Source of the DNA: Fomes fomentarius
Taxonomy: Eukaryota > Basidiomycota > Agaricomycetes > Polyporales > Polyporaceae
Reading direction: 5' to 3'
Assembly: GCA_022606135.1 (NCBI GenBank)
Contig: JABYQN010000005.1
Location: 248,001-312,000, forward strand
DNA length: 64,000 nucleotides
The notes beneath the pieces are model-generated. The model saw only the letters and a program-made list of their open reading frames with translations. It searched no databases and was not told the origin of the DNA. Shown here piece after piece: positions 47,831 to 59,826 of this stretch (its first letter is position 1; each line of letters opens with the position of its first letter). The position numbers were made by a program, and so were the translations under genes.

Positions 47831-48320
47831 CTATGACGTCAATGAGCCTACTGCCTGGGTGGCCGCGAGGAACTCGCCCTCGTCCCAGCCGTAATAGTCC
47901 TTCAACTTCTTCGCGAAATCCTTCAGCTTCTGTGCATGGATCGTGGAGTCGGGGTAAGCTGAAAAACCCAAGGCCATCAACTCATACCCGGTCACACGAG
48001 ACTATATAGGACAACCGACGCTTGTGGAAACTGATAGACTGAGCAACACATTGCATAGACGTCTTAGTGTCAACTTCTCTGTTCTGGGCTCCTGATACAC
48101 ACTCACGCGGTCCCGAGGTTTTGGCGGGTCGAAACCGTACGCTAGACGCAGTGGTACTGGGGGCGTAGGCGAAGCCCAGGTCATGCATGAGCTTTATATC
48201 CCGCATGCCGAGTAAAAGCGTGAGCTTCTCCACTGTGCGCATCCAAAAAACAACATATCCGAAGAATTCACCTTCACGAATTTCTCCCATGTGATGGTCG
48301 ATATTTTCTGGTTCATGGCA
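47831..48320 (-). pseudogene. partial duplicate of the 3' exons of the gene at 48664-51932
   Basis: The minus strand repeats the last exons of the neighbouring gene: WEKFVK at a splice donor, then LMHDLGFAYAPSTTASSVRF, then SISFHK, then YPDSTIHAQKLKDFAKKLKD and YYGWDEGEFLAATQ to an in-frame stop (47833-47831). Splice-site-like borders and the reading frame survive, but no promoter or 5' exons are seen, so it is probably a truncated tandem copy. It could be transcribed by read-through. Confidence 0.65.
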
Positions 48321-48663
48321 GTTGAGCGAAAGAGAGAGGGAGAGAGAGTGTGTGTATGTGTGGTCCAAGTCAAGGATGCTCTGCAGATGTCCACTATTAT
48401 GGCGTCATCAGATCGCTCTTTAGCCCCAACCGTGTGGGCAAAAACACACATTTCTCAGCCGATTCTTGACCACAGGGGACGAAGTAATACACACAAGTAG
48501 GAGAGTCACACTGTGCAAAGACACAGAACGATTCAGAAATACACTCGTAATGAGAAACATCAAAAGAATAAGTAGGAAACGGGATGATACACGTAAAACG
48601 AAACATACAACACCGGCGTGCAAGGAACGAATCATCAAGACGGACAGACACACGATGGCCACG
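48321..48663. other. spacer with GA/GT microsatellite
   Basis: A run of GAGAGAGGGAGAGAGAG followed by TGTGTGTATGTGTG occupies about 48331-48362. No gene is seen between the partial duplicate and the intact gene. Confidence 0.5.
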
Positions 48664-51600
48664 CTAATTGCTATACTTCTTCTGCGTGGCCTCAAGGAAC
48701 TCGTTCTCGTCCCAACCATAGTAGTCCTTGAGCTTCTTCGCGAAATCCTTGAGCTTCATAGGGTGGATCGTGGGGTCAGGATGGGCTGGATTGGTTGCCG
48801 TCAGCAAGACACATTACATGCGCACCAACGGCGGAAGGCAACGCACGCTTATGGAAGCTAATGGATCTGTCCTTCGGATTGGGTGGATCAAACCGTACAC
48901 TGGACCCAGCGGTACCAGGATGGTACGTGAAACCGAGATCCTCCATGAGCTGCGCATCGTCCATCAGTAACGCTACATCCAACAACAACCCGAAACCTGG
49001 AAAATACTGACCTTGACGAATTTCTCCCAACGCATGTCCGCCAGGCCCTGCTTCCTGTCCTCTGGCGTGCGCAACAGCTGATGCATGAGCTCAGTCGTAC
49101 GCCGGCTCAGGCCCGCCCAGCGGCCCTTCTTGTCCTTCGTCGCCTCGTCCTCGCTGTCGCTTCCCTCCTCCTCCTCCTTGTTCTTCTTGGAAAACTTGCT
49201 CCAGAAGCCCTTCCGCTTCTTCTCCGGGATCGCGTCGAGATTGCCAAGGTTCCCGACCGCCGCGCGAGTCTTCACCTTCGTCTTCCCGCCGGTGAGACCC
49301 TCCGTCTTCAGATATGCATGTGCGGATTGGGCGGTCTGCTCTGTTTGGAGCGGGAGCGATGTAGTCGAGCTACTGAAAGGAAGAGTTGTCGTAGAGCTGC
49401 TGGAGGATGGTGCGTGGGGCGGCGTCGGCTTGGGAGTGGACGACGACTTCGTCGCCGTCTTCGTCTTCGGCGTGGCTGGCGGACTGGTAGGCTGAGTGCT
49501 TGGGGGCGGATCCGTCGGTTGGGCCGTGGGCTGGTTAATTGGAGGCGCGTCAGTGGCAATGGCAATCTCAGGAGGAGCAGCGGCGGGCTTCTTCTTCTTC
49601 TTAGGCTTCTTCTTTTTCTTCTTCGCTGACGCAGTCGGGGCATCCTCGTCCTCAACCTCTTCGACCGTCGTTTGACGAGTCTTCTGCTGCTGAGCGGCTA
49701 TCTGTACGTCATTCAACTAGCCATTGACGGTGTCGACTCGACTTACCAGTCGAGGGCTTCGAAGAAGTAGGCCCGGGCTTCGGGACAGTGCCGGACTTGC
49801 TAGGCATAGGAGTCTTCTTCCCCACGAAAGGTTGGCGGGGTTGGGTACGCGTCGTGGTCTGTATAGCCGGGTTTGCGGAGAACATGCGACCTGCAGGACT
49901 GTCATAGGCGGCCAGTATTGCATGAATGGTCTAACTTACCCCTCAAAGAGCCAAGCAGCTTCAAGAAAGGGTTACCCCTCCTCTCCTCTACGAGAGCGTC
50001 GAATTCCGGCGCGGGCCCCTTGCTGGTGTAGAAGTCGGACGAAGCGACTACAGTATCCATCGCCTCGCGCAAGAGATCACGGAGTTCATCCTCCTCTTCC
50101 TCATCATACTCGTCATCAGACCCTTCGCTATCGTCGCCGTCTTCATATTCATCCTCGTCAAACTCCTCGTTTCCCTCCTCCGAAGAGTCGGACACCGTCT
50201 GCAGAGAAGGCATAGAGCCGTCGCTTTCGTCGCCGTTAGTGATCGCGAGGATTCTCTTCTTCCCACCAGCTCTGCCCCCCTTCGAAGGCACTAGAGCGAG
50301 AGTGTCGTCGCCGTGTCCCCGGTTTCGGCCACCCCATCCGTGCCAGGAGGGCTTCACATTCCGAATGTCATCAATTTTCCAGAGCTCATCAGGAGTCTTG
50401 CTACATATTGACTCGTAGTTCTGTGAAGGTGTTAACGGTCAGGTGGATACGAGCGAACGCATTGACGCACGGATCTGATTTGGGCCCACATCCTATCGAG
50501 TGTAGCTTTGGACTTCTTCTGATCGAGTGGGCGGATTATATCCACGTACGTGGACCATGCGTCCGAGGCCTTCTTGGATGCGATTTGAGCGTCAATCCAC
50601 TCTTCGAACTCCTCAGGCATCTGGCGGGGCTCTTCCTTCCATTGTTCTCCTTCCGTACCATGTAAGACACCCCCGAGCATGGACTGAAGTTCAACCATTA
50701 CCTGGAGAGATGAAGGTGAATACGTGATATATTTACCGCATGATCAACAGCGTCACGTACCGAGAGATCACCGACGGCATCCCATACCGTCTGCGAGAAG
50801 TTCTTACGATCCTTCGGCGACTCTTCGAGCGCCTCGCCGAGAAGTTGATACAAGATCTGTTTTGGTATTGATGACGACGGAAAACACAGCTCGACGACGA
50901 TCGAGTCTAGGAATGATTTGTGCACGTTCTTGAGAGCGCCCCAGTCAAATGTGTACTCGACTTCCTTGGTCTCAGGATCTAACTCTGTCTTGAAATATTG
51001 AGAGTAGTGGCCTGTTTCGTGAGATGCCCAGACGGTGAGCGACTCAGGGGGTTGACTCGGAGAACCACTCACGACTGACTGAAGCTAAGATGGCGAAGTT
51101 CGCCTGACCAGCCTGGACAAGAACGTTTACAGTATCGTAAAGCACAAGGAATCGAGACCGCAAGGCCGGGCTCGCTTTTAGTTGTGACTTGATAACTGCA
51201 TCGTCGAGTCCTTGGTCAATTAGTTCCCGGATGGTGTCACCGACGAGACGCCAGCCAGACGCGAACATGTACGTGTTATGGATGCTAGACACGCAGATGG
51301 TCAGCGCGATCCTGACATGGTGTCAGGTACACAAACTGGCTGGAAAGCGTGGTCATTTCGTAGGTAGTCTTCTTAGCCGGATCTTTTAATTCTCGCGCCC
51401 GAAGTATGTTCATATGAGAGATAATCTCAGCCTTGAGTCGATCGGTGAAGAATTCCGGGTCCTCGAGCGCACTCAGCTCGTCGAGGTAGGCTGCATTGCA
51501 CGGCATACATTCTAGCCATGACTCGACACACGACGCGATAGATGCACTGACCACTGAGCTGCGAGTCTGCGATCTTCAAACACACGTCCAGCTTGAATGG

Positions 51601-51932
51601 CGCAGCGATCGCTTGCTTCATGAGATCCTCTACGCGCGCATCAAATTCATCCGCGCAAACGCGTCAATCAGGGACACGTACGTACCCGCGAGCAAATCAA
51701 GCTTTTCCCTGCCACTCATCCTCGTAGCGAGGACGACCTCGCCCGTGCCCATGGTGCCATGCTTCCCATTCCGCAGAACGAGCGCACGCGCGGTAAGGGG
51801 TTTGTGGCCGTTCGCGTCGCGCTCGCGACCATGGTGTTTCTTGAAGACTTCTCGAGGCCCGACGGGGACGAGCTCGAGTGACTTGGAGGTCTCTGCCTTC
51901 GGCTTGCTCGAGGCCGCCGCCTTGGAGGGCAT
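48664..51932 (-). CDS. large basidiomycete hypothetical protein with conserved C-terminal domain
   Basis: It starts MPSKAAASSKPKAETSKSLE at 51932 and runs through about ten exons. In order it has a helical N-terminal half (REKLDLLAGTYVSLIDAFARM, LKAEIISHMNILRAREL, YMFASGWRLVGDTIRELIDQ, KQILYQLLGEALEESPKD). A very acidic stretch follows (EEGNEEFDEDEYED, DEYDEEEEDELRD). Then come NPFLKLLGSLRG, a Lys-rich run and a Thr/Pro-rich linker. The C-terminal domain of about 100 residues reads RWEKFVK, LMEDLGFTYHPGTAGSSVRFDPP, SISFHKPHPDP and KLKDFAKKLKDYYGWDENEFLEA. That last domain recalls the dsRNA-binding-like fold of HicA/YcfA proteins, which is an inference from layout only. Likely nuclear or cytoplasmic; no signal peptide or membrane helix. 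Function unknown. Confidence 0.7.
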
Positions 51933-52502
51933 CGTCTTGGCGAACGAAAGATGTGGATCGAGGACAAGATTTGAGAGTCAAAGGATAGGGCCGTCTATAT
52001 GGCCCGATATGGAAGAGCGCATCAAAAGTGTGCTGATGCGCCCTTCCGCATTCAGTTCTACCGCCTTGCCATTTATATCAAATGATCTGCCTATGATTTC
52101 TCGCCCTCTCGCTCTTTCCTGATTCCCGAGCGGACCACACGCGCCTTCGCCGCTGGGGATATGATCATTGCAGTTGATTACCTCCAGCTGTCTCCGCAGA
52201 CCGCCAGGTTGTGATTGGACGACCGTGGGTTATGATTCTTATGAAACACCAGGAACACAGACGCATGCATCCGGCGCGGCGATGCACGCATGATGTTACC
52301 ATCATCGCCCGTCGCGCAGCAAAGCTTGGGGCCAAAGGCCTACACTGAAGGTCGTCGTGTGCTCGCGTCCTCTCTTCGTGAGTCTCTTTGACCACCGCCG
52401 TTTCGTCGATCCTCCTCTCCTCCTCCTTCGGGGCCGGCCCCCATCCCTTCGTCTTTCGTGTACTTTACGACCAGCTGGGCTATTCGGAGATACTCAGCCT
52501 CG
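51933..52502. other. divergent intergenic region
   Basis: This is the shared upstream region of the minus gene ending here and the plus gene at 52503. No ORF is convincing. Confidence 0.45.
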
Positions 52503-54275
52503 ATGGCTGCTTCCAATGTTACGAGTGCGTCATCTTTCCCGTCGCTTCTTGACATCTCGACTTCGGGAATTCTCCTGACCCACGACGTTATCTGCGTGCA
52601 CAGTTGACGACACGTCTCCGCTCTTCCAGTATGACCCTGCGGAAGCGTGGGCGCACGAGTCTGGGAAGGACGAGACGCAGTCGTACGTGAACTCTACATT
52701 CAGCCGCACGACGGTCGAGGGTGCGACCGCCCAGTTCTCGTTTGAGGGGACTGGTTTCTGGCTGTACGGCGCGAAGCGGAACGACTATGGACAGTATGTT
52801 CTCATACTTGACGATCAAGTCACGTCATACGCAAGTGCTACCTCGAACGACGCGCAGGTGCAGCAGGTGCTGGGAGGAGCGTCGGGCTTGGAGAACAAGC
52901 AACACACTGTCAAGCTTTTGGCGGCAGGAGGCGGTCTGGTGGATATTGACGCGATCGTGTACGAGACCACCAATCAGGAAGCGATGTAGGTCCTTCATCG
53001 AGGTCAATCTTCCGTCATTCGCCTTATTTTTCCCAGCAATACCGCGCCTGAGCTTACTGCGGGGAGCGGTGCTCCCACAAGCACTTCTGGGACCTCTCGT
53101 GCAAAGTCTACTGGTCGTCTGTCCGCAAATCCGTAGGTTACGTCGTCAATTTCATTGACTGGATCTGGCTGATTATGCCACAGGAACGCGGTCGGCGGAC
53201 CCGACGACACAGCCTCAAATGGGGACGTTGCGCAACCATCTGCCACACCAAATGCTGACGGCGATGGTCAATCGAACACGTCAACAGATAGGCAACAGAA
53301 CGCGCCGCCCCCCAATGATCAGCAGACGAATGGGCAACAGAATCCGCCGCCTGCGGATGGTCAGCAAAACGCACCAACAGATGGTCAGCCAAGTGCACCA
53401 ACAGATGGTCAGCCTCCCGCATCGACGGACGGCCAGCCTAATGTACCTACGAATGGACCACCACTCAATGGGGATGGAACTGTTGCACCTGCACCATCTA
53501 GTGTGACTCCACCTCCTTCCACCACTCCCGTTCAACCCCCGAGCAGCACGGCAAGTATCCTCACGCCGACCATCAGTCAGGCTGAACGCCAGAGCGACAA
53601 GTGCGCCCCCCAGTTTCCCCCTCGTAGTTGATAGACACCCTGACATAACCGTGCGAATCTAGCCCAGTCTCTGGGACAGCACCAGCAAACCGCGGTCTTC
53701 CACTAGGTGCCATAATCGGCATCGCAATAGGCTCCGCGATCATCCTGCTCCTTCTCATCATCCTCCTCTTCGTCTGTCTTCGCCGGCGAAAAGCCAAGGC
53801 ACGACGGCAGCGCGAAATCGCACTCCCCTCGCCCATCCTGCCTCTGCAGAACCCCGACGTCGAGGGCGGCTACTTTTTCGGTGGTCGTGGCAGCATGGTG
53901 CCGGCTCCCAAGTCCAACCCGATGCGCGAGAAGTATCTCGCTCAGACTCCTCCCATGACACAGCCCCGCGGCGGAGGCGCGACCGCGCAAGGCCGCGGAC
54001 CTTCTCCATATGCGGAGAAAGGTTACGGCGACTTCAATGGCATGCCTCGGCCTATGCCTCCCGCTGCGCTACGCGACAGCTCGTATGCGTCCGATACGGC
54101 CACGCTGGTCAGTGAGGACGGGTATGGTGGGTATGATATCACGGAAATGTACTCGAAGATGGTGCGTGAATCTCGACGACTCGGCGCGAGATAGCAGTTG
54201 AACTGATGGGGGTTTTCACCTGTGCAGCCGCCGACGCGTCCCCAAAGGCCTCCCGAACTTCGCTTGAGCGTCTGA
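52503..54275 (+). CDS. single-pass membrane protein with external beta domain and long polar tail
   Basis: Exons are 52503-52524, 52604-52985, 53037-53132, 53184-53600, 53663-54161 and 54228-54275, giving 487 residues. If the last intron is retained the protein ends at 54194 (RESRRLGAR). The N-terminal domain (VTIDDTSPLFQYDPAEAW, TAQFSFEGTGFWLYGAKRNDYGQY, VDIDAIVYE) looks like the galactose-binding-like external domain common in mushroom surface proteins. A Gln/Pro/Thr-rich repeat region (TDGQPSAP units) acts as a stalk. One helix (LGAIIGIAIGSAIILLLLIILLFVCL) is followed by RRRKAKARRQR and a tail with SDTATLVSEDGYGGYD. No clear signal peptide precedes the domain in this model. The role is unknown, perhaps wall or surface sensing. 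Confidence 0.7.
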
Positions 54276-55595
54276 AGGACTGTACTGGATGCTAGGAATT
54301 GCACCGTTGCACATGATGCCTGGATGACACGGTAGTTATCTGGAGTCTGTCGTCGTCAATTGTATCGAATAGCCTTTTGCATCACAACTCAGTGCGGGGA
54401 TGCCGGGGGCCGTAGCTCTTGAGTACGTACTTCGGATATGACGGAGCTGGATATCGTTCAGTATGAGTATCCACGGCATGTAAGTAGGCTCATACTGACC
54501 TTGCCGGCGAGCTCCACTGGTCTAGAGCAGAGCCTTTCAATTAACTATGCACGAGCGCCACCACGTGTGTCACGGATGGTTGTGTTCAGCTGCATCAATT
54601 GTCAACAGCCTCCTCAAGCACGTCTGAGTCATGGTTGACATGGACCCAGCACGTCGTTCTCGACGTGGGAACGGCAGGTTCTCGATCGCGCCCAGTCTCT
54701 AGGAATGCTGTAGTTGCTATTGACCTGTATCTTGGTCTGCGGGGGTCCCGGCCATCGTCTACGCGGAATTTGTAGTCCACCATCTATCCGGGATTTGTAG
54801 TCTGCATCCGCCGTCGTCCACGACTGCGACGATGTCTTCAGCATTGAACGAATGGCTTTTGTTGGATCTCGCATTGCATCTGCGGAAGACTGCGAGCTCC
54901 ACCTCGCGTGTCAATTGCACGTCGTCCCTGGGCCCTGGCAGTTGTGCTATGATCTATCTCGGTCCGCGCTGGTTCGCGGCGCCCATGACGGGAAACATCA
55001 CTTGATCATTTCGGACAGAATTGTCGTCGGGTGTCACACCCTGTCACGCGCGTCTCGGGCTTCCCGGCCAACCACCTCCAACCACTCGGATGGGCATTCG
55101 GAGTCCCAATTGTGTTGAAAGAGTGATTGATCTGAATAGGACGATGTATCAGAGTGTTAAAACACTCCACGCGGCCATTCCCCGCAAAGATGGATCTAAA
55201 ACGTGGTGGGCGGCGAGTGAGGCGTGACAGAACTGTGCCTTGGTTACGGATGGCAGTGGGAGAGTGACCGTCACGGCGTTATATCAATCAAGCCGACGGA
55301 GAGAATACGGGTGGGCCAACGCTGCGTGCATTTCTCTTCTATCTCCTTTCTTCCCTTTCCTCGTCCTTTCCCATTCCTCAGTCTCTTTCTCCTTAGTCGA
55401 GCTGCGCTCGCTGGACCATCGGCTCTACCTCACCTTGCCTGCTTAGTCCGTGCATCTTGTTCTTAGTGTTCTTCAGAACAGAGCAGCGCTCCTCTTGCTC
55501 CGTTCTTCAACTTTCCCGACCAGTCTCGGTCCAAGTCTCAGCTACTCCTTCAGCAAGCCCTTCCTTTCAGCACAAACCGACCCCGCGTCTTCGAA
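54276..55595. other. intergenic region
   Basis: Scattered small frames without domains. A short direct repeat of GGRATTTGTAGTC sits near 54764-54801. The pyrimidine-rich 55330-55590 stretch looks like the 5' leader of the next gene. Confidence 0.45.
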
Positions 55596-56294
55596 ATGGG
55601 AAACCTCGTGTGGCACGAATACGCTCGCTACGTCTCCCTCTCGGCCACCGCTTGTGAGTGTATCCGGTCTCAGGCCACACAAGCCTTTCTATTGCCCCGG
55701 CTCATGCTCTCCCCCGCTAGACACGCTATGGGCCGCCTTCTGGGGGATCTTCTACCGCAAGTTCTTCTTCGACTTTGTGAACGGTATTGTCCGCTCCCCT
55801 GGAGGTATACAGTGAGTGTCGTTGCAGTTGCGCCCGCCGTTGCTGTCGTCGTCCGGCGTCCGTCCATGTTTGGTCTCGAGCTGTCTAACTAAGCGCGCCC
55901 TCCCCAGACCGGCCGCGAGTGACAGCCTGTTCATAACCATCATCGTCAAGGCACCCATTGCCCAGATCCTTAACTTGTTGATCGGCTTCGTCCTCCTCAC
56001 GTTGGAGTATCCAGCACCATTCCTGAAGGGTTCGGCCATACATCGGAGCTTCCCTATCCGAATAGTCCTGCTGCTGCTGCAGACATTCTTTGCGATCTTG
56101 TACTATCAGGTGCGGTCTCTGCCGGAACTTCGTGTTCTTGTGCGTGTATTGACTCCGCTGGCGCGTGTGCACCACAGGGAACCAACGGGGCGCTATATTC
56201 CTTCATAGCTGCGTTATGCTACGCGCGAGCGCAGCTCAATGGGGAAGCAATGCAAGCCGCGAAGGACAACAAGGGGCGGGGCGGAAAAGCCTGA
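55596..56294 (+). CDS. small multi-pass membrane protein, DUF7727-like
   Basis: Exons are 55596-55653, 55721-55811, 55908-56109 and 56178-56294, giving 155 residues. It starts MGNLVWHEYARYVSLSATAYT. Hydrophobic helices are LWAAFWGIFYRKFFFDFV, IVKAPIAQILNLLIGFVLLTLEY, IRIVLLLLQTFFAILYYQGTNG and ALYSFIAALCYARA. The tail ends AMQAAKDNKGRGGKA. The family is widespread in fungi with this length and order, including the EYPAPFLKG turn. No biochemical role is established to my knowledge. It probably lies in an internal membrane. All four introns or joins keep frame, so the model is solid. Confidence 0.85.
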
Positions 56295-56936
56295 GCGTTC
56301 GCTGCTCCTGGTACGGTACAGGGAGAATGTAGACTGCCGGCAGATGGACTGGGTCCATCTCGCCGTTCCCCCTCCCGCCACCCTTCTTCCACTCCGCTCA
56401 ACACCCTCACCCACCCCCTTCTGCCGTTTTCCTGTCTTTCTTGTTTTGTCGTTCTTTGCTTTCCAACTTGCATGCCCAGCTAGTAAACCCCCATCTCATC
56501 TTTCCGGCGCCTGAAACAATTCCAACCAACCGCCCCCGTAACACCGGGGTCCGCGGCGGCGGCTGGTGGCGGCCGACTACGAGTGGAGCTCATGCGCATG
56601 CAAGTGTGTGACGATAGAGAGGATCTCCGGTCTTGGGACATTTATTGAACGCTCTTACGCTGCCGTCTATTGTTTGTTGTATTAACAATTGAAAGCGCGA
56701 AGCTCGCCTACTTCTTTTCCGCTCTACTTACACTGACTATGCAATGTCGAATTGTGATAGCGTTCAATGACTTTGACCAAGTCGCAGTACTTCTGTCTTC
56801 CCATGTTCCTCGTTGCTCAGAGATGAATGACATACCAACGTGAAGTCATCTCGCGACAGGCTGCGAGGGCGAGCGGTCCGTATTTCCTGAAACCTTGCTT
56901 CTGGCGCGCGCGACCTCGAGTTGATTGCGCGACCCC
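56295..56936. other. intergenic region
   Basis: Pyrimidine-rich DNA without a credible gene. Frames on both strands are short and lack domains. Confidence 0.45.
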
Positions 56937-57221
56937 ATGCAATCCATTCGTCGATCTCCCATCGCGCCCTCTCCTGCTCTTTCTCACTCGTATAACACAC
57001 GCCTCTCGACTGGCCACAAGCCCGTTTCGCACCGCGCTGCGTTTTCCACGTCCGAGCGAGCGACCGTCACACTGCGCACACCCCACCGTACCAGGACGAC
57101 CGCAAGCTTTACTCAGACTACCCCCGCATACGCCCGCTCCGCCCTTGCTTACCTCTCGACCTCAGCCTTTATATCGACACCGTCTGCTAGTGCTTCCGCG
57201 GGCTCTGCGCACCGATCGGGG

Positions 57222-58817
57222 ATGGCTACGCATAAGGAGATTATCGCGAAGCTGCCGGAGAGCTTCGACAAGGCGAAGGAGGCGGGAGATCTGCTCTTCT
57301 TCCCCTCCACGGTGCACACGCATGAAGAGAACGGTGTAGAGGTGCGCCCTGCATGCATGTTATAGCCTTGTGACGCCGTGCATGAGCTCACGAAGTGCGA
57401 ATATGAATTGCACATATGCGTGCTTCTCCGGTCGTGCCATCCTCGTCTACTTCACCTGCACGAACCATTCCTCGTCCGCCTCGTATACACTTGCGTCCGA
57501 CCTGCGCACAACACGAACGTGTACGATGCGGCAAACGCGTGTGATCGCAACATGCATACATTGAATGCACGTCTGCCCCTGCCCTCTGGACTCCTTCATG
57601 GATGCCCACTACTCCCGTCCCATCCTAACGCCTCGCGCCCCGCCATCCACCGCACCCTCGCCCGCAGTTTGAGATCCGACTCTGCCCCGCGCTGCAGAAC
57701 AAGCCGCGCCTCCCAACGCCCGACTTCAGCCCGGACGCGCAGGCCGCAGTGGAGCAGGAGAAGAAGCGGCACGACCCCTTTGCGCCGCCGTACATCCCGA
57801 GTCTCCTGCTGGGAGAGGTCAAGGACGAGTTCGAGGGCCACGAGTACGTGATTTTGGTGCGTGGCCGCCTCGCGCGCGCTGTCCGAGTCTTGTGCTCGAT
57901 TGACAAGCGGGCGTAGTTCAACAAGTACTCGGTTGTCCCGCACCATTTTTTGCTCGTGACGAAGAGTGAGCGCGTGTGCTTATGTGTGGATGCGTCTGCC
58001 CCGACCGTGGACTGATCGTGCGCAGAGTTTGAGTCGCAGACGTCGCCCCTTCTTCCCGCGGACCTTGTGCAAGTATATCTGCTCCTCATCGCGGCGAAGA
58101 AGGCTGGGAGGCGGTTCTTCGCATTCTACAACTGTGCGTGGTGTTGCTACATCATCAGGATACAACTGACCAACCTCCGCAGGCGGTGACTTGAGCGGGG
58201 CAAGCCAGCCCCATAAACACGTCCAGCTCTTGCCTGTGGAGGACGACGGCCCGCCCGTCGAGAAGCTCGCGCGCTCCATCAGAATTGACAAAGAGAGTAC
58301 GTATCCGCGCGCGGGGAGCATGTAGACAATCATTCGGCACTCACCAAACTGCCTCTCCGTCGCACCCACAGGCAGCCCGTTCAGCATCACAACGCTCCCT
58401 TACGCGAACCACGTCCGTCGACTGCCGTCCAACCTGCCCTCCCTCTCCGCAGAAGAGCTCGAGCCCGCGCTCGCAGACGCCTTCATCGCCCTGCTCGACC
58501 TCGTGGTCCAGACGGTGCGCCACGACCCACACTACCCCGCAGGCACGCCCTCGTACAACGTCTTCCTCACGCTCGAGCACATCCATGTCGTGCCCCGCCG
58601 GCAGGAGATGCACGTGCTCGCGGAGACGGGCGAGAAGCTGAGCGTGAATGCGCTCGGCTTCGCGGGGATGCTGTTGGTGAAGAGCGAGGGTGAGCTGGAG
58701 GCGGTCAAGCAGGAGGGTGTGGGCAAGATCTTGAGGGATGTTGCGCTTGAGAGTACACTTGAGGCGCAGGCGGAGGAGCACAGGACTGCGGATGACCAGC
58801 TGCCTGGAGCGGAATGA
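57222..58817 (+). CDS. APA2: diadenosine tetraphosphate (Ap4A) phosphorylase / ATP adenylyltransferase
   Basis: Exons are 57222-57341, 57668-57856, 57917-57965, 58026-58133, 58183-58296 and 58372-58817, giving 341 residues. The enzyme splits Ap4A with phosphate into ATP and ADP and belongs to the HIT superfamily. It begins ATHKEIIAKLPESFDKAKEAGDLLFFPS. FNKYSVVPHHFLLVTK and GDLSGASQPHKHVQLLP (HxHxQ-type active site) are intact. SPFSITTLPYANHVRRLP and YNVFLTLEHIHVVPRR complete the C-terminal domain. An in-frame upstream Met at 56937 would add 95 residues rich in Arg/Ser/Thr and poor in acids (MQSIRRSPIAPSPALSHSYN), like a mitochondrial presequence. The first intron (326 bp) is unusually long. 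Confidence 0.9.
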
Positions 58818-59317
58818 GGATAAGGAGGCGGCAAGGCCGGTGTTGGCAGTAGAAAATGAGAGGTGTACGGATCGGAATAATGTTGTTTTAGAGCAATTGT
58901 AGAACAATAGGCATGCCCATACAAGCTGCCGCCATCCGCCTCTTCTCAACTCTGCTCTCCAAATGCGCGTATTGGTAACGATCTTGTGTCGAACATCCTC
59001 AGATTGGCACGGCCCGCGGTGGGTTGATGTTGTTGCCGAAGATGCAAGTAAAAACCTGCGCATATGTTGTTTTCCCTCTCCCGAGGACCGCGTAAAGGCC
59101 GTCGCCCAACCTGGCAAGAAGAGCCAAGACTATACCCAAGAGCTGAGACACCACACCGCCAGACTCGGGACCAGCAGACGACCAGAAAGACAAGCCGGAG
59201 CACCACAGTGAGCTGTAACCCCAGTAAAGCGAAGTAAAGCGCAAATCGGATGCTTTCTGACGGTCTTGCATTGGATGTCTCGATGGTAGTCGTGCTTGAA
59301 TGTGGACAGGAGCGAAG
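58818..59317. other. intergenic region
   Basis: Short shadow frames only; nothing to annotate before the minisatellite. Confidence 0.45.
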
Positions 59318-59745
59318 AGTGCTTGTGCGCTGATAATGGTCGTGCGCAAACGGTCGAACGGTGCGTTTCTTCTGCGCCGGTCGTGCGCAAATTGAAGGTC
59401 GGATGGGTACGTGCTTCTGCGCTGGGTGACAATCGTGCGCAAACGAATACGTGCTTCGGAGCGTCGATCGTGCTCAAACGACGTTTACGTGCTTCTGCGC
59501 TGGATACCGGTGCGCAAACGGTCGAACGGTGCGTTGTTCTGCGCGGTGGCCGGTCGTGCGCAAACACATACGTGCTTTCAGAGCAGCGGTCGTGCTCAAA
59601 GTCAAACAGATACGCGCTTCACAGCGGAAATTGTGCTCAAACAAATACGTGCTTCAGCGCTGGCGAGCGGTCGTGCGCAAACATATACGTGCTTCTGCGC
59701 TGGAAAACGATCGCGCGCAAGGGAATGCCTGCTTCTGCGTTCGTG
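59318..59745. repeat. degenerate minisatellite, about ten units of ~40 bp
   Basis: The unit is approximately CGTGCGCAAACANATACGTG then CTTCTGCGCTGGNNANNGGT. Copies of the CGTGCKCAAA core begin near 59341, 59382, 59434, 59469, 59510, 59555, 59591, 59631, 59672 and 59712 (spacing 35-52, mostly about 40). Most unit changes leave frames open on both strands, so a 176-codon plus frame (59296-59826) and long minus frames run through it. I regard these as by-products of the repeat. Confidence 0.8.
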
Positions 59746-59826
59746 ATCTTCGTGAATGAGCTGAAGCGTGCTTGCTGTCATGCGTCGAGGTCGGCCAGAT
59801 GGGACCTTGAAGCGAGAGACGGGTGA

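Noticed and set aside
48331..48362. GA/GT-rich run as a regulatory element
   Set aside because: It looks like an ordinary microsatellite and nothing ties it to a promoter.
59296..59826. 176-codon plus-strand ORF
   Set aside because: It is built from minisatellite units, is Cys/Arg-rich, and similar frames run on the other strand.
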